A DNA stretch of 64,000 nucleotides from the NCBI GenBank assembly GCA_963205115.1, contig CAUJHV010000005.1, forward strand, positions 176,876 through 240,875, in the 5' to 3' direction. The notes under the pieces were generated by a model that was given only the letters and a program-made list of their open reading frames with translations, made no database searches and had not been told where the DNA came from. The stretch comes from Pseudomonadota bacterium. Its GTDB lineage: Bacteria > Pseudomonadota > Gammaproteobacteria > Burkholderiales > Burkholderiaceae_C. Position 1 is the stretch's first letter, and every line of letters begins with the position of its first letter. The translations under genes were made by a program, and so were the position numbers. Shown here one piece after another: positions 9,241 through 22,591 of the stretch.

Positions 9241-10377
9241 TCATGCGCTGCCGTCCTGCGCGTGCAGCCAACCGTCGTCCACCCATTCGCGCAGCAGGTT
9301 CCGCGCGGCCTCGCTCAGGCGCGCCACCTGTGCGGCGTCCATGCACCGCGCATCGGCCAGCCGCGCCATCGCGCGCGCGTCCGCGCCGGCCGCATCGAAG
9401 GACTCGCCGTTGATGAAGACATGGCGCTCGTCGTACATCATGCGCGTGCGCCGGTCCAGCACCACACCCCGCCCCGGCACCCACTCGCCGCCCGGCTCGA
9501 ACCACACGGTCGGCTTGGGTTCCGTGAGGATCTCGCCCAGCGCCAGGGCCACGTCGGCGCTGCGCTTCAGGCGCTGTTCCAAGGCCGTGACGGCGAAATC
9601 CCGCAGCGCCTGCGGGATATGCGCGGGATGCACCGTCGCGGGCTGGCCGGGGTCGCGGTAGAGCCGGTCCGGCAAAGCCTCTTCCGTATCGGCCAGACGC
9701 GCCAGCAACTCGCCGGCCAGCGACGCGGCCGACGGCACCCGAAAGCCCACCGAGCAGGTCATGCACGGCCCTTGGGCCACACCGTCGTGGCCCCAGCGCG
9801 GCGGCAGGTACAGCATGTCGCCGGGTTCGAGCAGCCACTCGTCTTCCGGCTCGAAGTTCTGCAGCAGCCGCACGGGCAGCCCCGGCACGAGGCTGTCGTC
9901 CTTCACGCGGCCCACGCGCCAGCGGCGTCGCCCTTCCACCTGGATCAGGAAGACGTCGTAGGAGTCCAGATGCGGCCCGACGCCACCGCCGTCGGTGGCG
10001 TACGAGACCATCAGGTCGTCCATGCGCGCATCGGGCAGGAAGCGGAAGCGCGACAGCATCTCGTGCGCCGCCGGCACGTGCAGATCGAGCCCCTGCACCA
10101 GCAGCGACCAGCGCGGCTGCGTCAAGGGCGGCAGCGCACGCCGGGGCAAGGGGCCGCGGCGCATCGTCCACGGCGTGCGCGCCTGCGGGTCCTGCACGAC
10201 CAGGCGCGACTCCACACCCTCCTGCGCGGCCAGTGCAAACAAGGCGGGACGCGCCAGCGGCGGCTGCACGTCGGGCCAGGCCTGGCGCACCAGCAGCGGC
10301 TTCTTCTGCCAGTGCCGGCGCATGAACTGGGCCGGTGTCAGTCCACCCAGCAGGGGCCAGCGCGATTCGATATCCAT
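9241..10377 (-). CDS. JmjC/cupin ribosomal oxygenase (RoxA/YcfD-like)
   Basis: A 378-residue 2-oxoglutarate/Fe(II) oxygenase. The family includes YcfD (RoxA), which hydroxylates an arginine of ribosomal protein L16. The Fe-binding triad is visible as HLD (in GVGPHLDSYDVFLIQVEG) and the distal histidine in YLPPRWGHDG. The N-terminal MDIESRWPLLGGLTPAQFMRRHWQKKPLL is of the RoxA type, and a C-terminal winged-helix-like region follows the barrel. The substrate assignment is by family only. Confidence 0.85.
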   Translation of the reverse strand: MDIESRWPLLGGLTPAQFMRRHWQKKPLLVRQAWPDVQPPLARPALFALAAQEGVESRLVVQDPQARTPWTMRRGPLPRRALPPLTQPRWSLLVQGLDLHVPAAHEMLSRFRFLPDARMDDLMVSYATDGGGVGPHLDSYDVFLIQVEGRRRWRVGRVKDDSLVPGLPVRLLQNFEPEDEWLLEPGDMLYLPPRWGHDGVAQGPCMTCSVGFRVPSAASLAGELLARLADTEEALPDRLYRDPGQPATVHPAHIPQALRDFAVTALEQRLKRSADVALALGEILTEPKPTVWFEPGGEWVPGRGVVLDRRTRMMYDERHVFINGESFDAAGADARAMARLADARCMDAAQVARLSEAARNLLREWVDDGWLHAQDGSA

Positions 10378-10410
10378 GCCGTCATTTTGGCCTGTGCGAT
10401 CATGGGCGGG

Positions 10411-10935
10411 ATGATCATCAGCAAGCCTTGTGTCGTCACGCTCACCTGGGCATTGACCGACGCGCAGAACCGGCCCATCGACGAACTTCCCGACCCCACG
10501 GAGTTCTTTTTCGGGGGCGACGACCTGCTGCCCAAGGTCGAAGAAGCACTCGACGGACGTGAGCCCGGCGACGACGCCCATCTGCACCTGGAGCCCGAGC
10601 ACGCCTTCGGCGAGTACGACGCCGAACTGGTCTGCTTCGAAGAGCGGCGCCTCTTTCCCGAGGCCATCGAGCCCGGCATGCGCATCGAAGGCCTGCCCGA
10701 GGGCGCCGCCACCACCGACATGCCGCCGGACGCCATCTACACGATCACCGAGGTCTATCCCTCGCACGTCGTGCTGGACGGCAACCATCCGCTGGCCGGC
10801 ATGGCCTTGCGCATGGTGATCCAGGTGGTCGATGTGCGCGACGCGACGGATGCCGAGATCGAGGCCGGCACGGTTGGCACAAGCACGCTGCTGAGTATCG
10901 AAAGCGGCGCCGGCCCGGACGAGTCGCTGCACTGA
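10411..10935 (+). CDS. FKBP-type peptidyl-prolyl isomerase, SlyD-like
   Basis: A 174-residue cytoplasmic FKBP domain protein: VVTLTWALTDAQ (strand 1), FFFGGDDLLPKVEEALDG, HLHLEPEHAFGEYD (typical flap of SlyD-type proteins) and VVLDGNHPLAGMALRMVI near the end. It lacks the long histidine-rich metal-binding tail of E. coli SlyD. An ATG at 10402 would add three residues. It is divergent from the cupin gene and convergent with dut. Confidence 0.88.
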   Translation: MIISKPCVVTLTWALTDAQNRPIDELPDPTEFFFGGDDLLPKVEEALDGREPGDDAHLHLEPEHAFGEYDAELVCFEERRLFPEAIEPGMRIEGLPEGAATTDMPPDAIYTITEVYPSHVVLDGNHPLAGMALRMVIQVVDVRDATDAEIEAGTVGTSTLLSIESGAGPDESLH

Positions 10936-10972
10936 CGCTGCGCGCGACGCGCAGGCCGCAAGGCTTGGGGCT

Positions 10973-11422
10973 TCAGCCGCGACCCGTCGAGCCGAATCCG
11001 CCCTCGCCGCGCGTGCTGGCTTCGAAGCTCTCCACGCGGCGGAACGTGGCCTGCACCACCGGCACGATGACCATCTGCGCGATGCGTTCCATCGGCTGCA
11101 CGGTGAAGGTGGCCACGCCGCGGTTCCAGCAGCTCACCATCAGCGGGCCCTGGTAGTCGCTGTCGATCAGGCCCACGAGGTTGCCCAGCACGATGCCCTG
11201 CTTGTGCCCCAGGCCCGAGCGCGGCAGGATCATCGCGGCCAGCCCCGGATCGCCGATGTGGATCGACAGGCCCGTGGGAATCAGCTGCGCCTGGCCGGGC
11301 TCCAGCGTCAGCGGCTGGTCCAGGCAGGCGCGCAGGTCCAGGCCGGCGCTGCCGGGCGTGGCGTACTGCGGCAGGTGCTCGGCCATGCGCGGGTCGAGCA
11401 GCTTCACGTCGATGATCGTCAT
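10973..11422 (-). CDS. dut: Deoxyuridine 5'-triphosphate nucleotidohydrolase
   Basis: A 149-residue trimeric dUTPase, hydrolysing dUTP to dUMP. All five motifs can be seen: [10 protein letters not shown] (1), [11 protein letters not shown] (2), [11 protein letters not shown] (3), RIAQMVI (4) and the glycine-rich [12 protein letters not shown] (5). Its ATG overlaps the coaBC stop codon (ATGA), the usual coaBC-dut arrangement in proteobacteria. Confidence 0.97.
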   Translation of the reverse strand: MTIIDVKLLDPRMAEHLPQYATPGSAGLDLRACLDQPLTLEPGQAQLIPTGLSIHIGDPGLAAMILPRSGLGHKQGIVLGNLVGLIDSDYQGPLMVSCWNRGVATFTVQPMERIAQMVIVPVVQATFRRVESFEASTRGEGGFGSTGRG

Positions 11423-12642
11423 GTGGAATGTTGGAGGCGTTGGGCGATCGCAGCGACGAGCGCGCGTGCGAGGGTGAGCTTGTCGGCGCGCGGCGTCTCG
11501 GCCACGCCGTGGGCATCGACGACCATCAGCGCGTTGTCGTCACGGCCGAAGGTCGCCGGGCCGTGGTTGGCGATGATCAGCGGAATGCCCTTGCGCACGA
11601 GCTTGTCGCGGGCGTGCTGCACGACATCGTGCGTCTCGGCCGCGAAGCCCACGCAGTAGGGCCGCTGGCCCTCGGGCAGGCGCGCCACGGCGGCCAGGAT
11701 GTCGGGGTTCTCGGTCATCTCGAAGCTCGGCGCGCGACCGCTGCTGTCCTTCTTGATCTTGTGGTGCTGCGCCTGCACCGGTCGCCAGTCCGCCACCGCG
11801 GCCGTGCCGATGAAGACCCCGTGCTGCGGGGCCAGCGGCATCACCGCGTCGTGCATCTCCTGCGCGCTGCGCACGTCGATGCGCTGCACGCCGCGCGGCG
11901 TGGGCAGGTGCACGGGGCCGGCCACCAGCGTGACCTGCGCGCCGGCTTCGGCCGCCGCGCGGGCCAGCGCAAAGCCCATCTTGCCGCTGGACAGGTTGGT
12001 CAGCCCGCGCACCGGGTCCAGCGCCTCGAACGTGGGGCCGGCGGTGATCAGCACACGCCGCCCGCGCAGCACCTGCGGCTGGAAGCTGGCCACCACCTCT
12101 TCCAGGATCTCCGTGGCTTCGAGCATGCGGCCGTCGCCGACCTCGCCGCAGGCCTGCTCGCCGCTGCCCGGGCCCAGCACCTTCGCACCATCGGCCACGA
12201 TCTGCGCGACGTTGCGCTGCGTGGCCGGGTGCTGCCACATCTCGCGGTTCATGGCCGGCGCCACGAGCAGCGGGCAACGCGCGGCGGGGCGTGCCAGGCA
12301 CAGCAGCGCCAGCAATTCACCGGCGCGGCCTTGCGCAAGCTGCGCGATGAAGTCCGCGCTGGCCGGCGCCACCACGATGGCATCCGCTTCGCGCGAGAGA
12401 TCGATGTGGGCCATATTGGCCGGCATGCGCGCGTCCCATTGGCTGGTGATGACGGGGCGGCCGGTGAGCGCCTGCATGGTCACCGCGGTGATGAACTGCA
12501 GCGCGGCTTCGGTCATCACGACCTGCACCGTGGCGCCTGCGCGGATGAGCTCACGCGCGAGTTCGGCCGATTTGAAGCAGGCCACTCCGCCGCTGAGGCC
12601 CAGCACGATGTGCCGGCCCTGGAGGTCGAGTCTTTGGGTCAT
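11419..12642 (-). CDS. coaBC: Bifunctional phosphopantothenoylcysteine decarboxylase / phosphopantothenate-cysteine ligase
   Basis: A 407-residue bifunctional enzyme of coenzyme A synthesis. The N-terminal CoaC flavoprotein has [11 protein letters not shown], the catalytic [13 protein letters not shown] and the active cysteine in [10 protein letters not shown]. The C-terminal CoaB half has [28 protein letters not shown] and AAVADWRP. It is co-transcribed with dut downstream. Confidence 0.97.
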   Translation of the reverse strand: MTQRLDLQGRHIVLGLSGGVACFKSAELARELIRAGATVQVVMTEAALQFITAVTMQALTGRPVITSQWDARMPANMAHIDLSREADAIVVAPASADFIAQLAQGRAGELLALLCLARPAARCPLLVAPAMNREMWQHPATQRNVAQIVADGAKVLGPGSGEQACGEVGDGRMLEATEILEEVVASFQPQVLRGRRVLITAGPTFEALDPVRGLTNLSSGKMGFALARAAAEAGAQVTLVAGPVHLPTPRGVQRIDVRSAQEMHDAVMPLAPQHGVFIGTAAVADWRPVQAQHHKIKKDSSGRAPSFEMTENPDILAAVARLPEGQRPYCVGFAAETHDVVQHARDKLVRKGIPLIIANHGPATFGRDDNALMVVDAHGVAETPRADKLTLARALVAAIAQRLQHST

Positions 12643-12730
12643 GGGAGCATCGATTCCGAGAGGCTATGCCGGGGATTCTGGACCACGCCGCCGCACCGGT
12701 CGCCGCCACGGCCATGCGGCGTGCGCGGCG

Positions 12731-13527
<797 letters not shown>

Positions 13528-13531
<4 letters not shown>

Positions 13532-14082
13532 GGGGTCGTGGGCCTGGGTGGATTCGGGTGCAGGCGCGCCATCGCGTGCGCGTCGACATAGGCGCCGTCG
13601 CGCAGCGCGAAGGCGCGGTGCGTGCCCTCGATCTGGAAGCCGTGCCGGCGGTACAGCGCGATCGCGCGGGTGTTGTCGGTATAGACCGTCAGCTCCAGGC
13701 GCAGCACGCCCAGCCAGCGGTCGGCATATTCGCAGAGACCGGCCATCAGGCGGTCGCCGATGCCCTGGCCCTGCCACGGCCCGGCCACGGTGATGCCCAG
13801 GTACATGACATGCCGCCGCCGGACCGCGGGACCGGCCGGATGCAATCCGGCACCGCCGATCACGCGGCCGTCATGCACGGCCACGAGCTGCAACTCGGCC
13901 TGCCCCGGTCCACCGGTGCTGACGGCCAGGCGCTCGCGCCAGAAGGCCGCATCGGTGTAGGGCAGCTGCATGACCCCGGGATAGACCGCGGGGTCGTTCA
14001 TCATCGCGGCGAAGTCGTCCGCATCCTCGGGACGGCCGCGGCGCAGCACCACGCCTTCCAGCCGCACGCGTGGCGCGTTCAT
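13528..14082 (-). CDS. GNAT family N-acetyltransferase
   Basis: A 184-residue acetyltransferase. The acetyl-CoA binding motif A is [15 protein letters not shown] (residues ~110-125), followed by [21 protein letters not shown], the classic motif B. The substrate is not predictable. It is translationally coupled to the UPF0149 gene and lies 81 bp downstream of alaS. Confidence 0.88.
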
Positions 14083-14163
14083 CGCGGGCCACCCCGCGCG
14101 CAGGCGAACGCCAGAAACCGGGCCGAGGCCCGACGCATGAACGACGCGGTCACGGGCATCCGT

Positions 14164-16797
<2,634 letters not shown>

Positions 16798-16906
16798 CGC
16801 GGGCCCTTTGGCGGTCGGCTGGCAGGCGCTCGTGCCGATCAGGCGGACCGTGCCCGGCGGGCACCTCCATCCGAGCGGCTAAGCATCTGATTTGGCGGAA
16901 CTTTTG

Positions 16907-16912
16907 ATTATA
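16907..16912 (-). promoter_or_regulatory. Possible alaS -10 box
   Basis: A perfect TATAAT on the minus strand, 110 bp upstream of the alaS start, in the divergent alaS-gabD spacer. No good -35 is apparent, so it is only a candidate. Confidence 0.3.
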
Positions 16913-16976
16913 GGTAGGGGGTCATCGCGACCGTCCTATCATCGGATTCATCCCGTTCAACTGCTCCGCCACGACC

Positions 16977-18455
16977 ATGGACACGTCAACCACTCCCCTG
17001 GGCGCCCTCAAGGACCCCAGCCTGCTGAAGACCGATGCGCTGATCGACGGCCAATGGGTGCCGGGCAGCAGCCGCTTCGAGGTCACGGACCCCGCCACCG
17101 GGCTGCACCTGGCCAGCGTCGCGAACGTCGACGCCGCCGACGCCGCGCGAGCCATCGCCGCCGCCGACAAGGCCTTCGCCACCTGGCGCCACAAGACCGC
17201 CAAGGAGCGCCACGGCATCCTGATGAAGTGGTTCCAGCTGCTGAACCAGCACGCCGACGACCTGGCCCGCATCATGACCGCCGAGCAGGGCAAGCCACTG
17301 GCCGAGGCCCGCGGCGAGGTGGTTTACGGCGCCAGCTTCGTCGAGTGGTTCGCCGAGGAAGCGCGCCGCATTTACGGCGAGACGGTTCCGGCCACCGACC
17401 CGGGCAAGCGCTTCATGGTCATCAAGCAGCCGGTGGGCGTGTGCGCGGCGATCACGCCGTGGAATTTCCCGATCGCGATGATCACGCGCAAGGTCGCGCC
17501 GGCACTGGCTGCGGGCTGCACCGTCGTCATCAAGCCGGCCGAGGCCACGCCGCTGTCGGCCCTGGCCGCGGCCGAACTGGCGCTGCGCGCCGGCATGCCG
17601 CCGGGCGTGCTGAACGTGGTCACGGCCGACGCCGAAGGCTCCATCGCCGTGGGCCATGTGCTGTGCAAGAGCGATGTCGTGCGCCACCTGTCCTTCACCG
17701 GCTCCACCGAAGTCGGCCGCATCCTGGCCGCGCAGTGCGCGCCCACCGTCAAGAAGCTCAGCCTCGAGCTGGGCGGCAACGCGCCCTTCATCGTGTTCGA
17801 CGACGCCGATATCGACAGCGCGGTCGAAGGCGCGATGGTCAGCAAATACCGCAATGCCGGGCAGACCTGCGTCTGCGCCAACCGGCTGTACGTGCAGAGC
17901 AAGGTCTATGACGCCTTCGTGGCCAAGCTGGCGGAGAAGTCACGCGGGATCAAGGTCGGCAACGGCTTCGAGGCCGGCGTCAGCCAAGGGCCGCTGATCG
18001 ACGACCAGGCCATCGCGAAGGTCGAGGCCCATGTGGCCGATGCACTCTCCAAGGGCGCGCGGGTCGTCGTGGGCGGCACGCGCCTGGGCGAGCGTTTCTA
18101 CACGCCCACCGTGCTGGCAGATGTCACGGCCGACATGCTGTGCGCACGCGAGGAGACTTTCGGCCCGGTCGCGCCGGTCTTCCGCTTCGAGACCGAAGCC
18201 GAAGCCATCGCCGCGGCCAATGCCACCGAATTCGGGCTGGCGAGCTACTTCTACAGCCGCGACATCGGCCGCATCTTCCGCGTCGCCGAGGCGCTGGAGT
18301 ACGGCATGGTGGGCATCAACACCGGGCTGATCTCGACGGCCGAAGTGCCCTTCGGCGGCGTGAAGCAGTCGGGCCTGGGCCGCGAAGGCGCCCGTCAGGG
18401 CATCGAGGAATACGTCGAGGCCAAGTACCTGTGCCTCGGGGACATCCTCAAGTAG
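16977..18455 (+). CDS. gabD: NAD(P)-dependent succinate-semialdehyde dehydrogenase
   Basis: A 492-residue aldehyde dehydrogenase. Features are the cofactor site (PWNFPIAMITRKVAPALAAG, FTGSTEVGR), the catalytic glutamate in LELGGNAPFIVF, the nucleophilic cysteine in NAGQTCVCANRLYV, and GVKQSGLGREGARQGIEEY at the end. The NAGQTCVCANR variant and length match the GabD branch. It would oxidise succinate semialdehyde to succinate. The last eight bases overlap the convergent GGDEF gene. Confidence 0.92.
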   Translation: MDTSTTPLGALKDPSLLKTDALIDGQWVPGSSRFEVTDPATGLHLASVANVDAADAARAIAAADKAFATWRHKTAKERHGILMKWFQLLNQHADDLARIMTAEQGKPLAEARGEVVYGASFVEWFAEEARRIYGETVPATDPGKRFMVIKQPVGVCAAITPWNFPIAMITRKVAPALAAGCTVVIKPAEATPLSALAAAELALRAGMPPGVLNVVTADAEGSIAVGHVLCKSDVVRHLSFTGSTEVGRILAAQCAPTVKKLSLELGGNAPFIVFDDADIDSAVEGAMVSKYRNAGQTCVCANRLYVQSKVYDAFVAKLAEKSRGIKVGNGFEAGVSQGPLIDDQAIAKVEAHVADALSKGARVVVGGTRLGERFYTPTVLADVTADMLCAREETFGPVAPVFRFETEAEAIAAANATEFGLASYFYSRDIGRIFRVAEALEYGMVGINTGLISTAEVPFGGVKQSGLGREGARQGIEEYVEAKYLCLGDILK

Positions 18456-19347
18456 GCTGGCTGGCGTCGTCGTTGGCGGCGCGCGTCGCCCCGCGCTCGG
18501 TGCGCGCGGCGTAGCCTTCCTGGCCCATGGCTGCCGCGCCGGTGGCCTGGGCGGACGCACGCTGCAGCAGCGTGCCGGCATCGGTGCCATGCTCCGGATA
18601 CAGCGCCATCCCCACGGCCACGCCCACCGAGCACATCTGGCCGGCCACCTGGAACGGCTGGTTCAGAGACTGCACCAGCTTGCCAGCCACGCGCTCGCCG
18701 TCGCCGATGGCCTCGATGTGGCCCAGCAGCACGCCGAAGCTTTCCGGACCCGTGGCGGCCACCACGTCGCTGGCGCGCAGACCGCTGCGCAGGCGAACGG
18801 CCACCTTGCGCCGCAAGATGTTGGCCGCTTCCATGCCCAGCCGCGCGGCCGTGCCTGGCAGGCCTTCGATGCGCAGCACGATCAGCACCATGGGCGCCGG
18901 GTCGCGCTCGCGCAGCGCCAGCAGCTGCGACATGTGTTCGATGAGCTGCGCCTGGTGCGGCAGCCCGGTGGCCAGGTCCGTCGCGTAGGCCAGGCGCGCG
19001 GCGCGCTCCAGACGCTTGCGTTCCACCGCGTGCCACAGCAGCCGGCCCATGCCGGCCGTGTCCAGCCCGCGGACCACGTCTTGCACGCCCTGCTTCAGCA
19101 AAGCCAGCTCGGAGCCGAGTTCCGCGGTCGGCGCCACCACGACGACGGCGCTGTCGAAAGCCGCCTGCTGCAGATCGGCCCGGCGCAGCAGTTCGTCCAG
19201 CGAGCGATCATCGCCCGCCTCGAACACCACCGCGTCGAATTGCCGGGCGCCGCTGGCCTGGGAGGCGCAACTGACTTCGAAGGCCGGTCCCGCCCACGAG
19301 GGCGCGGACTCGGTGATCGACAACACCTTGAGCGTCAGATCAGACAT
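18448..19347 (-). CDS. Degenerate GGDEF-domain protein
   Basis: A 299-residue protein. Residues 1-115 form a receiver-like fold without a clear phosphoacceptor. Residues ~120-270 form a GGDEF-type domain (YATDLATGLPHQAQLIEHM), but the signature is GPESF instead of GG[D/E]EF. It is therefore probably unable to make cyclic di-GMP and may bind nucleotide or act as a regulator. It lies next to a full GGDEF-EAL protein, with tRNA-Gly between. Confidence 0.75.
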   Translation of the reverse strand: MSDLTLKVLSITESAPSWAGPAFEVSCASQASGARQFDAVVFEAGDDRSLDELLRRADLQQAAFDSAVVVVAPTAELGSELALLKQGVQDVVRGLDTAGMGRLLWHAVERKRLERAARLAYATDLATGLPHQAQLIEHMSQLLALRERDPAPMVLIVLRIEGLPGTAARLGMEAANILRRKVAVRLRSGLRASDVVAATGPESFGVLLGHIEAIGDGERVAGKLVQSLNQPFQVAGQMCSVGVAVGMALYPEHGTDAGTLLQRASAQATGAAAMGQEGYAARTERGATRAANDDASQPT

Positions 19348-19420
19348 GTCCGTCCTGCCGGCAGGCGGCTGGAACGGTCAGCCGCGCGTGAAGCGGGTCG
19401 TTTCGCGACCCTGCGGTTAC

Positions 19421-19494
19421 TGGAGCGGGTGAAGGGAATCGAACCCTCGTATGAAGCTTGGGAAGCTGCCGTTCTACCATTGAACTACACCCGC
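19421..19494 (-). tRNA. tRNA-Gly (anticodon CCC)
   Basis: A 74-nt gene, GCGGGTGTAGTTCAATGG at the 5' end and CACCCGCTCCA at the 3' end with encoded CCA. The anticodon loop TTCCCAA gives CCC. The anticodon stem has one C-T mismatch. The T-arm GAGGGTTCGATTCCC is intact. Confidence 0.93.
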
Positions 19495-19552
19495 AGCTGC
19501 AATGATTCTATCGTCGCGCGGCGACACCCCGGCCCGCGGCAACGGGACGGCA

Positions 19553-21292
19553 TCAGGAGGTCGTGGCGGCGGGCGGACGGCTGGGCGCCGCCATGCCCTC
19601 CCGGGCACGGGAGGTGAAGGCTTCCGGCACGACCGCACGGCCGAACAGCCAGCCCTGCATGGCATCGCAGCCGTGGGTCACCAGGAAGTCGCGCTGCTCC
19701 ACCGTCTCGATGCCCTCGGCGATGGTGCGGAAGCCCAGCGCTTGCGCCATGCGCACGATGGCGCGGATGATGTCTTCGCTCTTGCTGTTCAGGCCGATGT
19801 CCTTGACCAGCGAGCGGTCGATCTTCAGTTCGTCGACGGACAGGCGCGACAACTGCGACAGGTTGGAAAAACCGATGCCGAAGTCGTCCACCGCCACGCG
19901 CACACCCGCCGCACGCAGCACGGCCAGGCGCTCTTCCGTGGCCTCGAACTCCTGCATGGCCATGGACTCGGTGATCTCAATGGACAGCAGCTGCGGCGGC
20001 AGACCGGTCTCTTCCAGCAGCCGCAGCACGTTCTGGACAAACCGCGGCTGCGTGAACTGGATCGGCGACACATTCACCGCCACCGGCAGGCGCAGACCCG
20101 CATCCAGCCAGGCGCAGCACTGGTTCACGGCCAGACGCAGCACGCGGTCGCCCAGTTGCGGCATCAGTCCGGCCTGCTCAGCCACCGCGATGAAGCGGCC
20201 CGGCAGCACCAGGCCCTGCTGCGGATGCTGCCAGCGCAGCAGCGCCTCCACCGCCTCCACTTCGAACTTCCGCCCGTCGACCTTGGGCTGGTAATGCAGC
20301 AGCAGCTCGTCGCCCTGCAGCGCGCGGCGCAGGTCGGCCTCCACCTGCGCGCGTTCGACGATCGCGGCGTGGATCGAGTGGTCGAAGAACATGTAGCGCG
20401 ACTTGCCCGCCTGTTTGGAGCTGTACATCGCCAGATCCGCGAAGCTCAGCAGCTCCGCCGCGCTGCGGGTGTCGTCAGGCGCGATGGCGATGCCCACGCT
20501 GGCACCCACATTGACCTGCGCGCCCTTCACGACGAACGGCTCGTTCAGCGCGTCGATGACGCTCTGGCCGATGCGCGCGAGTTCGGCACGGTCGGTCTGC
20601 CCCGGCAGGATGGCCACGAATTCGTCACCCGCAAAGCGCGCGAAGACGATATCGATCGGCAGCCGCTCGGACGGCGTGCCAAAGGCGTCGGTGCAGCCGT
20701 CGATGGTCTCCAGCGTCCGGTTCAGCCCGCGCGTGAGGATGCGGTGCGCCGCCTGGCGCAGCAATTCGTCGCCGCCATCGTGCCCGAGCGTGTCGTTGAT
20801 GCGCTTGAACCCGTCGAGGTCGATGAAGACGATCGCCGCGCGGAACTGGTCGCGGCGCGGCGGTGCCAGCGAGAAATTCAGCAGGTGATCGATGACACCA
20901 CGGTTGGGCAAGGCCGTGATCGGATCGGTATAGGCCAGCGCATTGATGCGCAGCAGATTGCCATTGAGCCGCGTGGCCATCTTCTGGAAGCTCTGGGCCA
21001 GGCCACCCACCTCGCACTGGCAGGTCACATCGACGGCCGCATTCAGGTCGCCGGCCGCGATGGCCTCGGTGCTGCGGCGCAGGGCGTCGATCTGGCTGGT
21101 CAGCATGCGGGCCATGGCATAGGTCGCACCCGAGGCCAGTGCCACCGGGGCTGCCAGGAGCAGCCACTGGCGCCAGTCGCCTGGCGCGCCGACGCCGAAG
21201 ATCCAAGCGGCCAGTACCAGGGCCAGGCAAGTGAGCACGCCGCTGGCCAGCGCAAAGCGCCAGCGGATGCTTCGAAGCCCTTGACCGTACAT
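19553..21292 (-). CDS. Membrane-bound GGDEF-EAL cyclic di-GMP enzyme
   Basis: A 579-residue inner-membrane signalling protein. Two N-terminal membrane segments (residues ~12-60) are followed by a HAMP-like linker, a GGDEF domain with an active-type AGDEF (RFAGDEFVAIL), and an EAL domain. The EAL domain has EALLRW, IEITESM, DDFGIGFSNL and EGIET, which include the residues needed for phosphodiesterase activity. There is no periplasmic sensor domain of note. It could both make and break cyclic di-GMP. The ATG at 21292 directly precedes the first membrane segment. Confidence 0.9.
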   Translation of the reverse strand: MYGQGLRSIRWRFALASGVLTCLALVLAAWIFGVGAPGDWRQWLLLAAPVALASGATYAMARMLTSQIDALRRSTEAIAAGDLNAAVDVTCQCEVGGLAQSFQKMATRLNGNLLRINALAYTDPITALPNRGVIDHLLNFSLAPPRRDQFRAAIVFIDLDGFKRINDTLGHDGGDELLRQAAHRILTRGLNRTLETIDGCTDAFGTPSERLPIDIVFARFAGDEFVAILPGQTDRAELARIGQSVIDALNEPFVVKGAQVNVGASVGIAIAPDDTRSAAELLSFADLAMYSSKQAGKSRYMFFDHSIHAAIVERAQVEADLRRALQGDELLLHYQPKVDGRKFEVEAVEALLRWQHPQQGLVLPGRFIAVAEQAGLMPQLGDRVLRLAVNQCCAWLDAGLRLPVAVNVSPIQFTQPRFVQNVLRLLEETGLPPQLLSIEITESMAMQEFEATEERLAVLRAAGVRVAVDDFGIGFSNLSQLSRLSVDELKIDRSLVKDIGLNSKSEDIIRAIVRMAQALGFRTIAEGIETVEQRDFLVTHGCDAMQGWLFGRAVVPEAFTSRAREGMAAPSRPPAATTS

Positions 21293-21384
21293 AGCCTGTT
21301 GCGCAGCGGACGAGCCCGTCAGATCGGCGCCGCCCGGGTCGACTTGAGCGGGACCCGTCCCGCCGAAGGCACAATTCCGGCCCC

Positions 21385-22074
21385 ATGAACGATCCCCGCC
21401 CCGAACATTCACGGCCGATCCGCAGTTTTGTCCTGCGGGCCGGCCGCATGGGCCCGGGCCAGCAGCGTGCACTGGAGAACCTGGGGCCCGCCTTCTTGCA
21501 GCCTTACGCGGCGCAGCTGCTGGACGTGCCGGCGGCTTTTGGCCGGGCAGCGCCGCTGACCGTGGAAATCGGTTTTGGCATGGGTGACGCCACCGCGGCC
21601 ATCGCCGCCGAGCTGCCCGAGCGCAATTTCCTGGGCATCGAGGTGCACCCGCCTGGCGTGGGCGCCCTGCTCAAGCTCATCGGCGAGCGGGACCTGCGCA
21701 ACCTGCGCATCGTGCAGCACGACGCCGTCGAGGTGCTGCGCGACATGATCGCGCCCGACTCGCTGGCCGGCGTGCACGTCTACTTCCCGGATCCGTGGCA
21801 CAAGAAGCGCCACCACAAGCGCCGGCTGATCCAGGCCCCGTTTGTCGCCCTGCTGGCCAGCCGCCTGGCGCCTGGCGGCTACCTGCACGCGGCGACCGAC
21901 TGGCAGCCCTATGCCGAGCAGATGCTCGAGGTGCTGGGCGCCGAAACCGCCCTGGCCAATACCGCGGACGGCTTTGCACCGCGCCCGGCCTGGCGGCCGC
22001 CCACGCGGTTCGAGAACCGCGGGCTGCGGCTGGGGCATGGCGTGTGGGACCTGCTCTTCACGCGGCGCGACTGA
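21385..22074 (+). CDS. trmB: tRNA (guanine-N7-)-methyltransferase
   Basis: A 229-residue enzyme making m7G46 in tRNA. SAM site [13 protein letters not shown] and the TrmB-specific [17 protein letters not shown] block are both present. It is divergent from the GGDEF-EAL gene, starting 92 bp from it. Confidence 0.97.
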   Translation: MNDPRPEHSRPIRSFVLRAGRMGPGQQRALENLGPAFLQPYAAQLLDVPAAFGRAAPLTVEIGFGMGDATAAIAAELPERNFLGIEVHPPGVGALLKLIGERDLRNLRIVQHDAVEVLRDMIAPDSLAGVHVYFPDPWHKKRHHKRRLIQAPFVALLASRLAPGGYLHAATDWQPYAEQMLEVLGAETALANTADGFAPRPAWRPPTRFENRGLRLGHGVWDLLFTRRD

Positions 22075-22158
22075 GTCCGTGGCGCGCACGTCGGCGCCTG
22101 ATGCACCAAACCGAGGCATGAGGCGCCCCGGCCCGCGCCACAGGCCGAACCCGCGGCG

Positions 22159-22587
22159 CTAGGGCCGCTCGGGCGTCACGGCCGCACGGGCCGCACGGGC
22201 CGCCTGCAACTGGTCTTCCTGGTAGGCCGTGCACAGCAGCACCCGCCAGCCCTGCGGCGAGCGCACCAGGTTGTAGGTCGTGCCAAATTCCCAGGGCGCT
22301 TCGTCGCGCCATTCGATGCGCCACAGCAGATCGGCCACCACATAGCCGTCGCCCTGCACGATGAACTGCCGCGGGCGGTAGGACGTGCCGACGAAGCCGC
22401 GTGCCGTGTACTGCTCGCACAGGTCATTCATGTTGGCCTCGACCTCGCGCCGCGTGGACCACAGCGTGAACACGCCGCCCTGTGCGATCGCGGACGGCTC
22501 CGCATAGTGCGCCGCCACGCGTGCGCCGCTCAGCAGGTTGAAGGCGTCGCGGTACGAATCGAAGAAGTTGTGGATCTCGGGCGGCAC
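22159..22587 (-). CDS. NTF2/SnoaL-like protein
   Basis: A 142-residue protein of the nuclear-transport-factor-2-like fold: an N-terminal helix (IHNFFDSYRDAFNLL), then curved strands with WRIEWRD and the final YNLVRSPQGWRVLLCTAYQE. No catalytic residues are evident. The start is a GTG at 22587 with AAGGAG upstream, four bases after the stop of the acetyltransferase gene, so the two are coupled. Confidence 0.7.
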   Translation of the reverse strand: MPPEIHNFFDSYRDAFNLLSGARVAAHYAEPSAIAQGGVFTLWSTRREVEANMNDLCEQYTARGFVGTSYRPRQFIVQGDGYVVADLLWRIEWRDEAPWEFGTTYNLVRSPQGWRVLLCTAYQEDQLQAARAARAAVTPERP

Positions 22588-22591
22588 GGCG

